This document shows positions 1 to 8,275 of a stretch of DNA of 13,807 nucleotides, piece by piece. The notes under the pieces were generated by a model. The model was not told the DNA's origin. It worked only from the letters and a program-made list of their open reading frames with translations, and made no database searches. Location of the stretch: the NCBI GenBank assembly GCA_947306845.1, contig CAMZHP010000054.1:1-13807 (forward strand). The letters are read 5' to 3'. The stretch comes from an uncultured Prevotellaceae bacterium. Its GTDB lineage: Bacteria > Bacteroidota > Bacteroidia > Bacteroidales > Bacteroidaceae. Within the stretch, counting starts at the first letter, position 1. Each line of letters begins with the position of its first letter. The translations under genes and the position numbers were made by a program.

Positions 1-859
1 AATTGACCACAAAGAGCATCATCACCACCAGAACGGTCCATGGCAAATAACAAGCAGGCAAAGTCTTCAAATAATAATGCCAAGGATGCACGCACGACTC
101 ATAGCTCATGGTCTGCGTCATGCGCCCCACATTCTCCTCCAGCATCAGGTCAAGAAATTCCTGTCCGCCTTGTTGCCATGCCGCATAATACCACAGTGCA
201 GGTAGGAAGAGGGAGAGCAAACCGAATCCAAAAAGCGTGAGAAAGGCACGGAAGAAATTTACACGTCTGCAAAGAAGGAACACACCGATGACAAGACATG
301 GTATGAGTGTTCCTACGGGTCCTTTGGTCAGCGTACCCAAGCTCATCATCAGGATAGCCCACCAAGGAATGCCCTTCATGCCTCTCTCCCACCATCGGTA
401 GAGTAGGAACATCGCCATCACGGTGAACAAGGTGAGCAACATGTCCACACGGCAGTTTCCTCCCTGACGGTGGAATTCCCAAGAGGTAAAAACCACCAAG
501 GCGGCCACAAAGCCAGTCCGAGCATCGCGCCGTCGCTGGTAGAACAGGAAAACAGCTATGGTGAGAATGATATACGCCACTGCTGAAGGCACACGGGAGG
601 TAAACTCTGTCACGCCACCGCAAACCTCGCTCACGGCCGCCACACACCAATAGAAGAACGGGGGCTTATAGGCCATCTCGCCCACACTATTTCTGGGCAG
701 GATCCAATTGCCCGATTCAATCATCGTATAGCTCACAATGCTCTCTCTCGGCTCACCCTTGGTATTGTACTCACAAAGTCCCAGGAAAGGAATCACTGTG
801 AAAATGCAGATGAGCAGTAGCCACCAAAATGCCTTTTTGGAAGTCATAGGAATAGACAT
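1..859 (-). CDS. ArnT/PMT-family membrane glycosyltransferase, C-terminus cut by window edge
   Basis: The visible 286 codons encode the N-terminal half of a polytopic glycosyltransferase of the ArnT/dolichyl-phosphate-mannose transferase type (GT83-like). These inner-membrane enzymes move a sugar from a polyprenyl-phosphate donor to an acceptor on the periplasmic side. A first hydrophobic segment lies at residues 10-28. It is followed by the first periplasmic loop, with GEPRES (35-40), GNWILP (50-55) and YKPPFFYW (64-71). The loop matches the family signature [D/G]E.R.....GDW..P......KPP, with the usual DE replaced by GEPRE, a form I associate with Bacteroidetes members. Further support is RVDM (137-140), LTKGPVG (178-184) and about six hydrophobic helices. 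The ATG at 859 was chosen; an in-frame ATG at 847 is an alternative. It begins 15 bases after the peptidase gene stop, so the two are probably cotranscribed. Donor and acceptor cannot be told from sequence. The family is fairly certain, the exact substrate is not. Confidence 0.85.
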   Translation of the reverse strand, partial: MSIPMTSKKAFWWLLLICIFTVIPFLGLCEYNTKGEPRESIVSYTMIESGNWILPRNSVGEMAYKPPFFYWCVAAVSEVCGGVTEFTSRVPSAVAYIILTIAVFLFYQRRRDARTGFVAALVVFTSWEFHRQGGNCRVDMLLTLFTVMAMFLLYRWWERGMKGIPWWAILMMSLGTLTKGPVGTLIPCLVIGVFLLCRRVNFFRAFLTLFGFGLLSLFLPALWYYAAWQQGGQEFLDLMLEENVGRMTQTMSYESCVHPWHYYLKTLPACYLPWTVLVVMMLFVVN

Positions 860-874
860 CAACAAACAATTGAA

Positions 875-2278
875 TTACTTATCCTCCTGGAAAAGAGGAT
901 CATCGGGCATCACAAGAAGTGGTTTTTGCTTCTCGGCCTCCAGAATTTTCTCTGGCACATATTTCTTGTCCACCACCAGACGGTAGGTGTATTCCCTAAA
1001 CCAGCGGTCGGTCATGATGAGGCAGCCATTCTGTCCCGAAGATGCTCCCCAACTGTTCTCCACCTTCCACTTGATAGCTTTTCCTTCCGCATCAAGGTCA
1101 ACAGCCGTGAGAGTCATGGCATGGGTAGATCCGCTCTCAAAGGTCATAATGCGCTGCGCCTTGTCCATAGGGAAATCAGTGCCAAAGAGTGTGGCATAAT
1201 CGTAATTCTCCGTATCGAGAATGCCGTTCTTACGGTCTATCTGCTTGCCTACATCGTATGATGAGTATAGTTTCTGTCCGTCCTTAATGGCAGCGATTGC
1301 CATTTCTTCTATATCATCCATCGGAAGGTTAACATATTTCCAGTTATGGCCATCGTAAGTATGGCGGTCCATTTCCACCTCATAAGTTTTGTAATAAGGT
1401 CTGCGCGGGTCGTTCATCGCCATGATGAAAGTGCCGTTGATGGGGCCACCCACCGTAGCCTCATAAAATTCCTTCGGGGTGTATTTGCGGGCTTCGGTGA
1501 CCTTCTTTCCACTCTTGTTGGTAAACGCATACGTGAACTCCTTGACAGGCTCGCCGAGAGTGATACGAAGGATATGATAAATGGTGGAGAGCATTTCTGT
1601 CTTTCTGTCGTTGATGGCCTTGGCCTTCTTTCCGTCGGCCACCATTTTTCTCAGTTCCAGTCCATATTCGCGCAACTTCGAGTCGATGGTGCGCGACATA
1701 CGGGATGTATTCTCTGCCGAATAAGTCTCAGGTTGTGCGCTCATTGGCACAAGTCCGTATTTCTCCGCCAGGTCTGCCACGCCACAGAAAGTACCGCCAT
1801 CGCCGATGGGATTTTTGAAAAGCATGGTGACATACTGATCCTCAATGGGTTTCTTCGCCAAGTCGATGACTGCCTGAAGCATGAGATTGGCCTTTTCCAA
1901 CTGGTCGTAAAAGAAAAGATAGTCGTGTGAGAATTCCACTAACATGGTGTCTTTGTGGGCTTTGGCAAAGTTGGCTCTCAGCACGTTAAGTCCGCTGAAC
2001 ATCCAGCAACGCCCGCTGCTCTTCTGATTATGGATAGACTGGCTCGGAGTCTCATGGCTGAACTTGTTGTCCACCACATTCTGGTTGCTGAAATTTTTTG
2101 CCAAGTCATCGATGGAATTGGAAGCGATGGCATTGAACAGCGCCTTGTCCGACGGGCTTTTCACCTGTGCCTGTTCGATTTGCCTGAGCATGTCGGCGGA
2201 TATGCCACCGGCTGATTTCTGTGCAAACGCTCCTGCCGACAAGGCCAAGGAAGCGAGGAAAAAAAGGTATCTTCTCAT
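875..2278 (-). CDS. Exported C1B cysteine peptidase (aminopeptidase C / bleomycin hydrolase-like)
   Basis: This 467-residue protein belongs to the papain-like C1B family (PepC/BLMH), which trims amino acids from peptide N-termini. The catalytic triad is visible: Cys91 in QKSSGRCWMFSG, His386 in GSTHAMTL, and Asn408 in VENSWG, with the oxyanion-hole Gln at about residue 85. The start chosen is the ATG at 2278, because it yields a clean Sec signal peptide (MRRYLFFLASLALSAGAFAQ). The open frame continues 36 codons upstream, but that stretch reads through the promoter region. The signal peptide implies a periplasmic or lipid-free exported enzyme, unlike cytoplasmic PepC of Lactobacillales. In classic PepC the C-terminal arm (PxxLPxWDPM-like) reaches into the active site and limits the enzyme to aminopeptidase action. 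Here the tail reads PLLVMPDDPLFQEDK, similar but lacking the Trp and extended by charged residues, so specificity may differ. Length is close to the family norm. The glycosyltransferase gene follows 15 bases downstream. Confidence 0.92.
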   Translation of the reverse strand: MRRYLFFLASLALSAGAFAQKSAGGISADMLRQIEQAQVKSPSDKALFNAIASNSIDDLAKNFSNQNVVDNKFSHETPSQSIHNQKSSGRCWMFSGLNVLRANFAKAHKDTMLVEFSHDYLFFYDQLEKANLMLQAVIDLAKKPIEDQYVTMLFKNPIGDGGTFCGVADLAEKYGLVPMSAQPETYSAENTSRMSRTIDSKLREYGLELRKMVADGKKAKAINDRKTEMLSTIYHILRITLGEPVKEFTYAFTNKSGKKVTEARKYTPKEFYEATVGGPINGTFIMAMNDPRRPYYKTYEVEMDRHTYDGHNWKYVNLPMDDIEEMAIAAIKDGQKLYSSYDVGKQIDRKNGILDTENYDYATLFGTDFPMDKAQRIMTFESGSTHAMTLTAVDLDAEGKAIKWKVENSWGASSGQNGCLIMTDRWFREYTYRLVVDKKYVPEKILEAEKQKPLLVMPDDPLFQEDK

Positions 2279-2322
2279 ATGATTATTTTGATTTGTATGA
2301 ACGTCATGAAAAGTTGCAAGGG

Positions 2323-2330
2323 CAAAGTTA
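2323..2330 (-). promoter_or_regulatory. Bacteroidetes-type -7 element for the peptidase gene
   Basis: Read on the minus strand this is TAACTTTG, a full match to the Bacteroidetes sigma-ABfr -7 consensus TAnnTTTG. It lies 45 bases before the chosen ATG at 2278, giving a leader of roughly 35-40 nt. I see no good TTTG -33 box upstream, so activity is inferred from the -7 element and its position alone. Confidence 0.5.
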
Positions 2331-2373
2331 GCGATTTTTCCTGAAAATATGGTGAGAAATGAATAATAATTAC

Positions 2374-2381
2374 TACCTTTG
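2374..2381 (+). promoter_or_regulatory. Bacteroidetes-type -7 element for the dxs operon
   Basis: The sequence TACCTTTG matches TAnnTTTG and sits 80 bases before the dxs ATG, predicting a leader of about 70 nt. It faces away from the minus-strand element at 2323-2330. The two -7 elements are 43 bases apart, so their -33 regions would both fall near 2350. No clear -33 box is visible there. Confidence 0.5.
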
Positions 2382-2410
2382 TACAATTATTCGCCAATAA
2401 TCGGGGCATG

Positions 2411-2429
2411 GCATCCCGTCAGGCGATGT
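2411..2429 (+). other. Possible small hairpin in the dxs leader
   Basis: GCATC-CC at 2411-2417 can pair with GG at 2422-2423 and GATGT at 2425-2429. The result is a seven-pair stem with one bulged C, one G-T pair and a GTCA loop. It lies in the predicted dxs leader about 30 bases before the ATG. It is not followed by a T-tract, so it is not a terminator. It is short enough to be chance. Confidence 0.22.
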
Positions 2430-2460
2430 TTCCCGAAGAGGGTCAGCAGAGCACAAAAAA

Positions 2461-4356
2461 ATGGAAAACAGCAAATACAAGATACTTAGCACCATACAAA
2501 GTCCCTCCGACCTGCGCAAGCTGAAAACAGAGGAACTTCCACAGTTGTGCGCCGAACTGCGTGACGACATCATCCATGAACTATCGGTCAATCCTGGCCA
2601 TCTGGCGTCAAGCCTCGGTGTGGTGGAACTCACCGTAGCCCTCCATTATGTCTACAATACTCCTGAGGACCGCATCGTATGGGATGTTGGCCATCAGGCA
2701 TACGGGCACAAGATTCTCACCGGCCGCCGTGAGTCTTTCTGCACCAACCGCAAGTTTCATGGTCTCCGCCCCTTCCCCTCACCATCAGAGAGTCCCTACG
2801 ACACGTTCACCTGCGGCCATGCCTCCAACTCCATCTCTGCCGCCCTTGGCATGGCGGTAGCCGCCAAGTTGTCGGGCAAGAAGCGCAAGGTGGTAGCAGT
2901 CATCGGCGACGGAGCAATGAGCGGTGGTTTGGCTTTCGAAGGCCTCAACAACGTTTCCTCCACCCCCAACAACATGCTTATTGTCCTCAACGACAACAAC
3001 ATGAGCATCGACCGCTCTGTGGGTGGGATGAAGCAATACCTTCTCAGTCTCAACACCGGCGAGACCTACAACAATGTACGTTATCGCATCGCCGAGTGGA
3101 TGCGCCGCAAAGGTTTTCTTTCTGATAAGCGCCGCCACGGCCTGATCCGTTTCACCAATGCCCTGAAGTCAGCCATCAGCCAGCAGCAGAATGTGTTTGA
3201 GGGAATGAACATCCGTTATTTTGGTCCCCTCGACGGACACAATGTGGTGGAAATCGTCAGGGTGCTGAGGCAATTGAAGAAATACAAAGGACCGAAGATG
3301 CTCCATCTTCACACCATCAAGGGCAAAGGCTATGAGCCAGCCGAGAAGAACGCACAGGCCTGGCATGCCCCAGGGAAGTTCGATGTCGATACCGGCGAGC
3401 GCATTGTCAGCGATAATGCAGGGCAGCCGCCCAAGTTCCAAGATGTCTTCGGCCACACCCTGCTTGAGCTGGCTAAATCCAACAAGCGCATTGTCGGTGT
3501 CACACCAGCCATGCCTTCAGGTTGCTCTCTCAACATCATGATGAAGGAGATGCCCGACCGCACCTTCGATGTCGGCATAGCCGAAGGTCATGCTGTCACT
3601 TTCTCCGCTGGCATGGCCAAGGATGGTCTGTTGCCCTTCTGCAACATCTACAGTGCTTTTGCCCAACGCGCTTATGACAATGTCATCCACGATGCCGCTA
3701 TTCTCAACCTGCCTCTCGTGCTTTGCCTCGACCGGGCAGGGCTGGTGGGAGAAGATGGTCCCACCCATCACGGGGCCTTTGACATTGCCTCCCTGCGCGC
3801 CATCCCCAACGTCACCATTGCCTCGCCGATGGACGAGCATGAGCTGCGCCATCTGATGTACACGGCCCAGTTGGAAGGAAAGGGGACTTTCGTCATCCGC
3901 TATCCCCGTGGTCGTGGAGTATGTCCTGACTGGCGATGCCCCATGGAGGAAATTGCAGTAGGCTCCGGCAGGAAGCTGCATGACGGCAGCGACGTGGCCG
4001 TGCTCAGCCTCGGTCCTATCGGCAACAATGTTGCCCTCGCCATCGAATCCATCAGCAAAGAAGGCAGCGGTATCTCCGTAGCCCATTACGACATGCGCTT
4101 TGCCAAGCCTCTTGACGAGAATTTGCTTAGCGAAGTTGCCACCCGCTTCGACCGGATCATCACGATTGAGGACGGCTGTGTAGCCGGGGGATTCGGTTCA
4201 GCTGTAGCCGAATGGATGGCAGACCATGGGCATCACCCCACCCTGCGACGAATCGGACTTCCCGACCAGTTTATCGAGCACGGCACCGTGGCCGAGCTAC
4301 AGCGACTTACCGGGCTCGACACTGAATCCATCAAACAAACCATCCTCAGCCTATGA
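2461..4356 (+). CDS. dxs: 1-deoxy-D-xylulose-5-phosphate synthase
   Basis: Dxs condenses pyruvate with glyceraldehyde-3-phosphate, using thiamine diphosphate, to give DXP, the first step of the MEP isoprenoid pathway and a precursor for thiamine and pyridoxal. At 631 residues it is family-typical. The N-terminal motif [10 protein letters not shown] contains the conserved His47, followed by [20 protein letters not shown] (70-89). The cofactor motif is GDGAMSGG from residue 149, with the LNDNN end (176-180) binding Mg and diphosphate. The central domain carries the catalytic Glu375 in [11 protein letters not shown]. The sequence [18 protein letters not shown] and a C-terminal transketolase domain complete the protein. 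The ATG at 2461 is preceded by an A-run and no Shine-Dalgarno site, as is usual in Bacteroidetes. The stop overlaps the trkA start by four bases (ATGA), so the two are probably translationally coupled. No key residue appears to be missing. Identification is very secure. Confidence 0.98.
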   Translation: MENSKYKILSTIQSPSDLRKLKTEELPQLCAELRDDIIHELSVNPGHLASSLGVVELTVALHYVYNTPEDRIVWDVGHQAYGHKILTGRRESFCTNRKFHGLRPFPSPSESPYDTFTCGHASNSISAALGMAVAAKLSGKKRKVVAVIGDGAMSGGLAFEGLNNVSSTPNNMLIVLNDNNMSIDRSVGGMKQYLLSLNTGETYNNVRYRIAEWMRRKGFLSDKRRHGLIRFTNALKSAISQQQNVFEGMNIRYFGPLDGHNVVEIVRVLRQLKKYKGPKMLHLHTIKGKGYEPAEKNAQAWHAPGKFDVDTGERIVSDNAGQPPKFQDVFGHTLLELAKSNKRIVGVTPAMPSGCSLNIMMKEMPDRTFDVGIAEGHAVTFSAGMAKDGLLPFCNIYSAFAQRAYDNVIHDAAILNLPLVLCLDRAGLVGEDGPTHHGAFDIASLRAIPNVTIASPMDEHELRHLMYTAQLEGKGTFVIRYPRGRGVCPDWRCPMEEIAVGSGRKLHDGSDVAVLSLGPIGNNVALAIESISKEGSGISVAHYDMRFAKPLDENLLSEVATRFDRIITIEDGCVAGGFGSAVAEWMADHGHHPTLRRIGLPDQFIEHGTVAELQRLTGLDTESIKQTILSL

Positions 4357-5696
4357 AAATCATCATCGCAGGTGCCTCCGCCATAGGCTCTCACCTGGCA
4401 GGACTTCTCTCCCGCAGCAACCAGGACATCGTGCTCATCGACACCAGTGCAGACAAGCTGGATGTCATCAGCAGCGAATACGACCTGATGACACTCACCG
4501 GCGCGCCCACCAGCGTGAAAGCGCTCAGAAACGCGGAAGCCGACAAGGCGGACATTTTCATAGCTGTCACTCCTGACGAGAACGTGAACATAACCAGCTG
4601 TGTGATGGCACACGCCATGGGAGCCAAGAAAACAGTGGCGCAGATTGACAGCCAGGAGTATATCGATGAAGACAACATCAATATCATCCGCAACATGGGG
4701 GTCGATACAGTCATCTATCCAGAGAAGCTGGCATCCGACAACATCATCAAGGGCCTCAAGCTCAGTTGGGTGCGCCAGCGGTGGGATGTGCATGGCGGGT
4801 CTCTCGTCATGCTCGGCATCAAGTTGCGAGAGTCGTGTGAGATTCTCAATCAACCTCTCCGACTGCTCTGCGGTCCCCAAGACCCCTATCATGTGGTAGC
4901 CATCAAGCGAGGCCAGGACACCATCATACCGGGCGGTGACGACCAACTGCAACTCTACGACATCGTCTACTTCATGACTACGGTAAGCACAATTTCCTAC
5001 ATCCGCAAGATCGTAGGCAAGGAGCATTATGCAGATGTGAGAAACGTTATCATCATGGGAGGAGGCAAGACCGCCATCCGTGCCGCCAACGAGATGCCCT
5101 CATTCATCAACACCAAGATCATCGAGATAGACGAGCACCGCTGCGAGCAACTCCATGAGGAGCTGGAAGCCAATGCGATGATTATCCACGGTGATGCGCG
5201 CGATGTCAACCTGCTGAAGGAAGAGAATATCAAGAACACACAAGGATTCGTTGCCCTGACAGGCAATGACGAGGTGAACATCCTCGCCTGCATGACGGCA
5301 AAGAAGCTCGGTGTGAGAAAGACCATCGCCATGATTGAAAATCCCAACTACCTGAGCATGGCGGAAAGTCTCGACATCGGTACCATCATCAATAAGAAGA
5401 CACTCGTGGCCAGTTGCATTTATCAGATGATGCTTGCCGCCGATGTGCGCAACATCGGTTATCTGGCCTCCATCAATGCCGATGTGGCAGAGTTTGTGGC
5501 CCAACGTGGCTCGAAGGTGACCCGCAAGAAGGTCTTCGAGCTTGGACTCCCCCGGGGATGTACCATCGGTGGCCTGGTAAGGGGCAACGAGGGCATGCTG
5601 GTATCGGGTGGCACCCAAATTGAAGCTGGCGACTGTGTGGTAGTCATCTGCCATGAGATGGATTTGAAAAAGATAGAAAAGTTCTTCACCAACTGA
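4353..5696 (+). CDS. trkA: Trk potassium uptake regulatory subunit TrkA
   Basis: This 447-residue protein is the cytosolic nucleotide-binding ring subunit that gates the TrkH potassium channel. It contains two tandem RCK units. The first has a Rossmann fold starting at [14 protein letters not shown] with the acidic ribose-binding residue Asp30 ([10 protein letters not shown]), followed by an RCK_C domain around 145-215. The second starts at [15 protein letters not shown] (231-245), with EID at 258-260 and [11 protein letters not shown] (280-290), and a C-terminal RCK_C domain from about 365. Both glycine-rich loops deviate from the strict GxGxxG form (GASAIG, GGGKTA), so NAD(H) versus ATP/ADP preference cannot be settled by eye. 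Its ATG lies in the ATGA overlap with dxs, and its TGA overlaps the trkH ATG by one base (TGATG). These overlaps suggest coordinated translation of the two Trk subunits. Confidence 0.96.
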   Translation: MKIIIAGASAIGSHLAGLLSRSNQDIVLIDTSADKLDVISSEYDLMTLTGAPTSVKALRNAEADKADIFIAVTPDENVNITSCVMAHAMGAKKTVAQIDSQEYIDEDNINIIRNMGVDTVIYPEKLASDNIIKGLKLSWVRQRWDVHGGSLVMLGIKLRESCEILNQPLRLLCGPQDPYHVVAIKRGQDTIIPGGDDQLQLYDIVYFMTTVSTISYIRKIVGKEHYADVRNVIIMGGGKTAIRAANEMPSFINTKIIEIDEHRCEQLHEELEANAMIIHGDARDVNLLKEENIKNTQGFVALTGNDEVNILACMTAKKLGVRKTIAMIENPNYLSMAESLDIGTIINKKTLVASCIYQMMLAADVRNIGYLASINADVAEFVAQRGSKVTRKKVFELGLPRGCTIGGLVRGNEGMLVSGGTQIEAGDCVVVICHEMDLKKIEKFFTN

Positions 5697-7237
5697 TGCT
5701 CAACAAGCAACTCATATCCAAAGTCATTGGATCGCTGCTGCTGCTTGAGGCAGCATTCATGGTCCTGTGCATGATAGTGGCCCTCTGCTATCACAACAAG
5801 GAATTTCTGCCCTTTTTCTTCTCTCTTGTCATCACAGCAACAGCGGGGATGGGACTCCTTCGTATGGGCAAGGCAGCCCCCACAACCATGAGCCGACGTG
5901 ACGCCTATGTGGTAGTGACACTCACCTGGATCACTTTCAGCATTTTCGGGTCGCTCCCCTACCTCTTCGGCGGTTTTTTCGGATCAGCCAAGTTTTACGA
6001 CATAGCAGGCCTGAGTACCATCACCACCAACGCTTTCTTTGAGACCATGTCAGGGTTCACCACCACGGGAGCCTCGATGATCAACGATGTGGAATCTGAG
6101 CTCGATGCCCATCATGCCATGCTGTTCTGGCGGTCTCTCTCACAATGGATCGGCGGCCTGGGTATTGTATTCTTCACCATTGCCATCCTGCCTTCCATGG
6201 TAGGCAACACAATGAAAGTGTTCTCTGCAGAAGCCACAGGCCCCATCCGTTCCAAAATGCATCCCCGTCTAAGCGCTACTGCAATGCGTGTTTGGTGGGT
6301 GTATATTATCCTGACCGTAGGCTGCGGCTTCTTCTATTGGACAGCTGGCATGGACGGGTTTAGTGCCATTAATTACGCCATGACCACCACTGCTACAGGC
6401 GGATTCTCCATACATAACAATAGCATTGCCCATTTCAATTCTGCCTCCATTGAATATATCTCGCTCATCTTCCAATACCTTTCGGGCATCAATTTCTCTA
6501 TGCTTTTCATGATCATCGCCATGAGAAAGCTGAACAGTTGGCGTGAGTTCAAACGCAGTGAGAGGAGCAAATGGAGCGAGTTTATCCACAACGAGGAATG
6601 GAGATTCTATACCCTGATGGTCTTGGCCTCCACTCTGTTTATCACTGCCATCCTGATGTTGAGCCGAGGCTACGGCTTAGAAGAGGGATTCCGCAAGTCG
6701 GCCTTCCATGTCGTCTCGATGATGACCACCACTGGCATTTTCTGCGACCATGTGGGAACATGGCCCCATATCACGTGGATGCTGCTCTGCATCCTGATGT
6801 TCATCGGAGCCTGCTCAGGTTCTACCACAGGTGGTTTCAAGAGTTCGCGCGCACTCATGATTATCAAGGTCATCCGCAATGAGTTTATCAGGATGATGCA
6901 TCCCCGCGCCGTCCTTCCCGTAACCATCAATGGTAAGGCGATGCCCACCTCGATGGTGCATAGTCTGCTGGCTTTCTTCTCCATCTACATCCTTGCCTGC
7001 ATCGGCACAGCAGCCCTCATGATGGCTATCGGAGCCGACATCACCAATTCGGTCACTATCTCGCTAAGCTGCATCACTAATGTCGGTCTGCCACTCAACG
7101 AACTGGGACCCGAGATGACCTGGAGCGACATGCCGCTATACATCAAGTGGATATGCACAGGACTCATGTTGCTTGGACGTCTTGAGATATTTAACGTTCT
7201 TATTTTGTTCACCAGATCTTTCTGGGAAGACAATTGA
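5696..7237 (+). CDS. trkH: Trk potassium uptake channel subunit TrkH
   Basis: This 513-residue inner-membrane protein is the ion-conducting TrkH/KtrB-type subunit. The superfamily folds as four membrane-pore-membrane repeats, each pore loop contributing to the K+ selectivity filter. All four loops are visible: SGFTTTGASM (119-128), TTTATGGFSIH (230-240), MMTTTGIFCDH (342-352) and SCITNVGLPLNEL (458-470). Each has the expected filter glycine. A further match is GACSGSTTGGFKSSRA (371-386), a well conserved segment near the third repeat. Two extra N-terminal helices are consistent with TrkH rather than the shorter KtrB. The start ATG overlaps the trkA stop codon. The gene ends just before a run of heptamer repeats, with no terminator visible, so transcription probably continues into manA. 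Confidence 0.96.
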   Translation: MLNKQLISKVIGSLLLLEAAFMVLCMIVALCYHNKEFLPFFFSLVITATAGMGLLRMGKAAPTTMSRRDAYVVVTLTWITFSIFGSLPYLFGGFFGSAKFYDIAGLSTITTNAFFETMSGFTTTGASMINDVESELDAHHAMLFWRSLSQWIGGLGIVFFTIAILPSMVGNTMKVFSAEATGPIRSKMHPRLSATAMRVWWVYIILTVGCGFFYWTAGMDGFSAINYAMTTTATGGFSIHNNSIAHFNSASIEYISLIFQYLSGINFSMLFMIIAMRKLNSWREFKRSERSKWSEFIHNEEWRFYTLMVLASTLFITAILMLSRGYGLEEGFRKSAFHVVSMMTTTGIFCDHVGTWPHITWMLLCILMFIGACSGSTTGGFKSSRALMIIKVIRNEFIRMMHPRAVLPVTINGKAMPTSMVHSLLAFFSIYILACIGTAALMMAIGADITNSVTISLSCITNVGLPLNELGPEMTWSDMPLYIKWICTGLMLLGRLEIFNVLILFTRSFWEDN

Positions 7238-7285
7238 GAAAAATTGAAAATTGAAGATTGAAAATTGAAAATTGGAGAATTGAAA
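7233..7285 (+). repeat. A+T-rich tandem heptamer repeat (ATTGAAA) between trkH and manA
   Basis: From 7243 there are four perfectly abutting units (ATTGAAA, ATTGAAG, ATTGAAA, ATTGAAA), then ATTGGAG at 7271-7277 and, after one extra A, ATTGAAA at 7279-7285. A degenerate copy begins at 7233 and overlaps the trkH stop. The tract fills nearly the whole 56-base gap. Unit length is seven, so it is not a coding repeat, although one frame happens to be open through it. It may vary in copy number by slippage. It contains no TAnnTTTG promoter match. Confidence 0.8.
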
Positions 7286-7293
7286 ACAAAAAT

Positions 7294-8253
7294 ATGTTTC
7301 TAAAATTCAAACCACTGCTGAAAACCACCCTTTGGGGTGGAGAGAAAATAGCTTCCTTCAAGCACCTGTCCACCAACCTTCATCAAGTAGGTGAGAGTTG
7401 GGAAATATCTGGCGTTCCCGGCCATGAAACCATCGTCAGTGAAGGCGAATTTGAAGGCAAGAGTCTCAATGAGGTGGTGGCTCAGATGGGAGCCGACCTG
7501 CTCGGAACCAACAACTACCACCGCTTCGGCAATGAGTTTCCACTTCTCGTCAAGTTTATAGACGCATATCAGGATCTATCCATCCAAGTACACCCCGATG
7601 ACAAGACAGCCCGCAGGCTGGGCAAGGAGCGGGGCAAGAACGAAATGTGGTATGTATTGCGATCCGACGAGGGAGCACAACTCTACAACGGACTGAAAAA
7701 CAAAATCAGCGCAGAAGAATACAAGATGAAGGTGGAAGACGGGACCATCTGTGATGCCCTTGCTCACTATATGGTATCAGAGGGCGACGTGTTCTTCATC
7801 CCCGCCGGCCGTATCCATTCCATCGGAAAAGGCTGCTTCGTGGCAGAGATTCAGGAGACGAGTGATGTCACCTACCGCATTTATGATTTCAAGCGTAAGG
7901 ACAAGGACGGCAACTACCGTGAGCTCCACACCCAAGAGGCTGCAGAGAGCATCGATTACCAAGTGAAAGATGACTATCGCACCCATTATGAGGCAAGGAA
8001 GAACGAAGGCGTGCAAGTAGTATCGTGCCCCCTTTTCACCACAGCGGTTTACGACATCGATGAACCAATGACCATCGACTATAGTGACCTCGACAGTTTT
8101 GTCATCCTTATCGGCGTGGACGGCGAGGGCACCATCACCGACGATGAAGGGCACACCACATCACTCCGTGCCGGAGAGACCGTTTTACTACCCGCCATTG
8201 CTCAAGAAATCACGGTCAACGGCACCGTGAAGTTCTTGGAATCCTTTGTGTAA
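7294..8253 (+). CDS. manA: Type I mannose-6-phosphate isomerase
   Basis: The 319-residue protein interconverts fructose-6-phosphate and mannose-6-phosphate, feeding GDP-mannose and GDP-fucose synthesis or mannose use. It is the short type I cupin form typical of Firmicutes and Bacteroidetes. The zinc ligands are visible: Gln98 and His100 in SIQVHPDD, Glu117 in KNEMWYVL, and His175 in FIPAGRIHSIGKG. The family motif VTYRIYDFKRKD lies at 192-203, and the N-terminal TTLWGG (11-16) is characteristic. I chose the ATG at 7294. The frame extends 12 codons upstream to 7258, but those codons come from the heptamer repeat, and known members begin at the MFLKFKPLLK-like sequence. There is no strong ribosome binding site. 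The CotH gene starts 22 bases after the stop. Confidence 0.95.
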   Translation: MFLKFKPLLKTTLWGGEKIASFKHLSTNLHQVGESWEISGVPGHETIVSEGEFEGKSLNEVVAQMGADLLGTNNYHRFGNEFPLLVKFIDAYQDLSIQVHPDDKTARRLGKERGKNEMWYVLRSDEGAQLYNGLKNKISAEEYKMKVEDGTICDALAHYMVSEGDVFFIPAGRIHSIGKGCFVAEIQETSDVTYRIYDFKRKDKDGNYRELHTQEAAESIDYQVKDDYRTHYEARKNEGVQVVSCPLFTTAVYDIDEPMTIDYSDLDSFVILIGVDGEGTITDDEGHTTSLRAGETVLLPAIAQEITVNGTVKFLESFV

Positions 8254-8275
8254 GCACTCTATTGCTCCTTTTTCC

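Noticed and set aside
150..650. Minus-strand 166-codon open frame rich in Cys, Arg and His
   Set aside because: It is an off-frame shadow of the glycosyltransferase, whose correct frame gives a coherent membrane protein with family motifs from 859 to the window edge.
1346..1930. Plus-strand 194-codon frame antisense to the peptidase gene
   Set aside because: It lies wholly opposite a gene with an intact catalytic triad, has no recognisable motif and no promoter.
3517..4086. Minus-strand 189-codon frame antisense to dxs
   Set aside because: Shadow of the well conserved dxs coding frame; composition and motifs do not resemble a real protein.
4233..5027. Minus-strand 264-codon frame across the dxs-trkA junction
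   Set aside because: It opposes two strongly conserved genes and shows only Val/Asp/His-rich shadow composition.
7233..7285. Heptamer tract as a CRISPR or attachment site
   Set aside because: Units are seven bases with no spacers, and there is no integrase or cas gene nearby.
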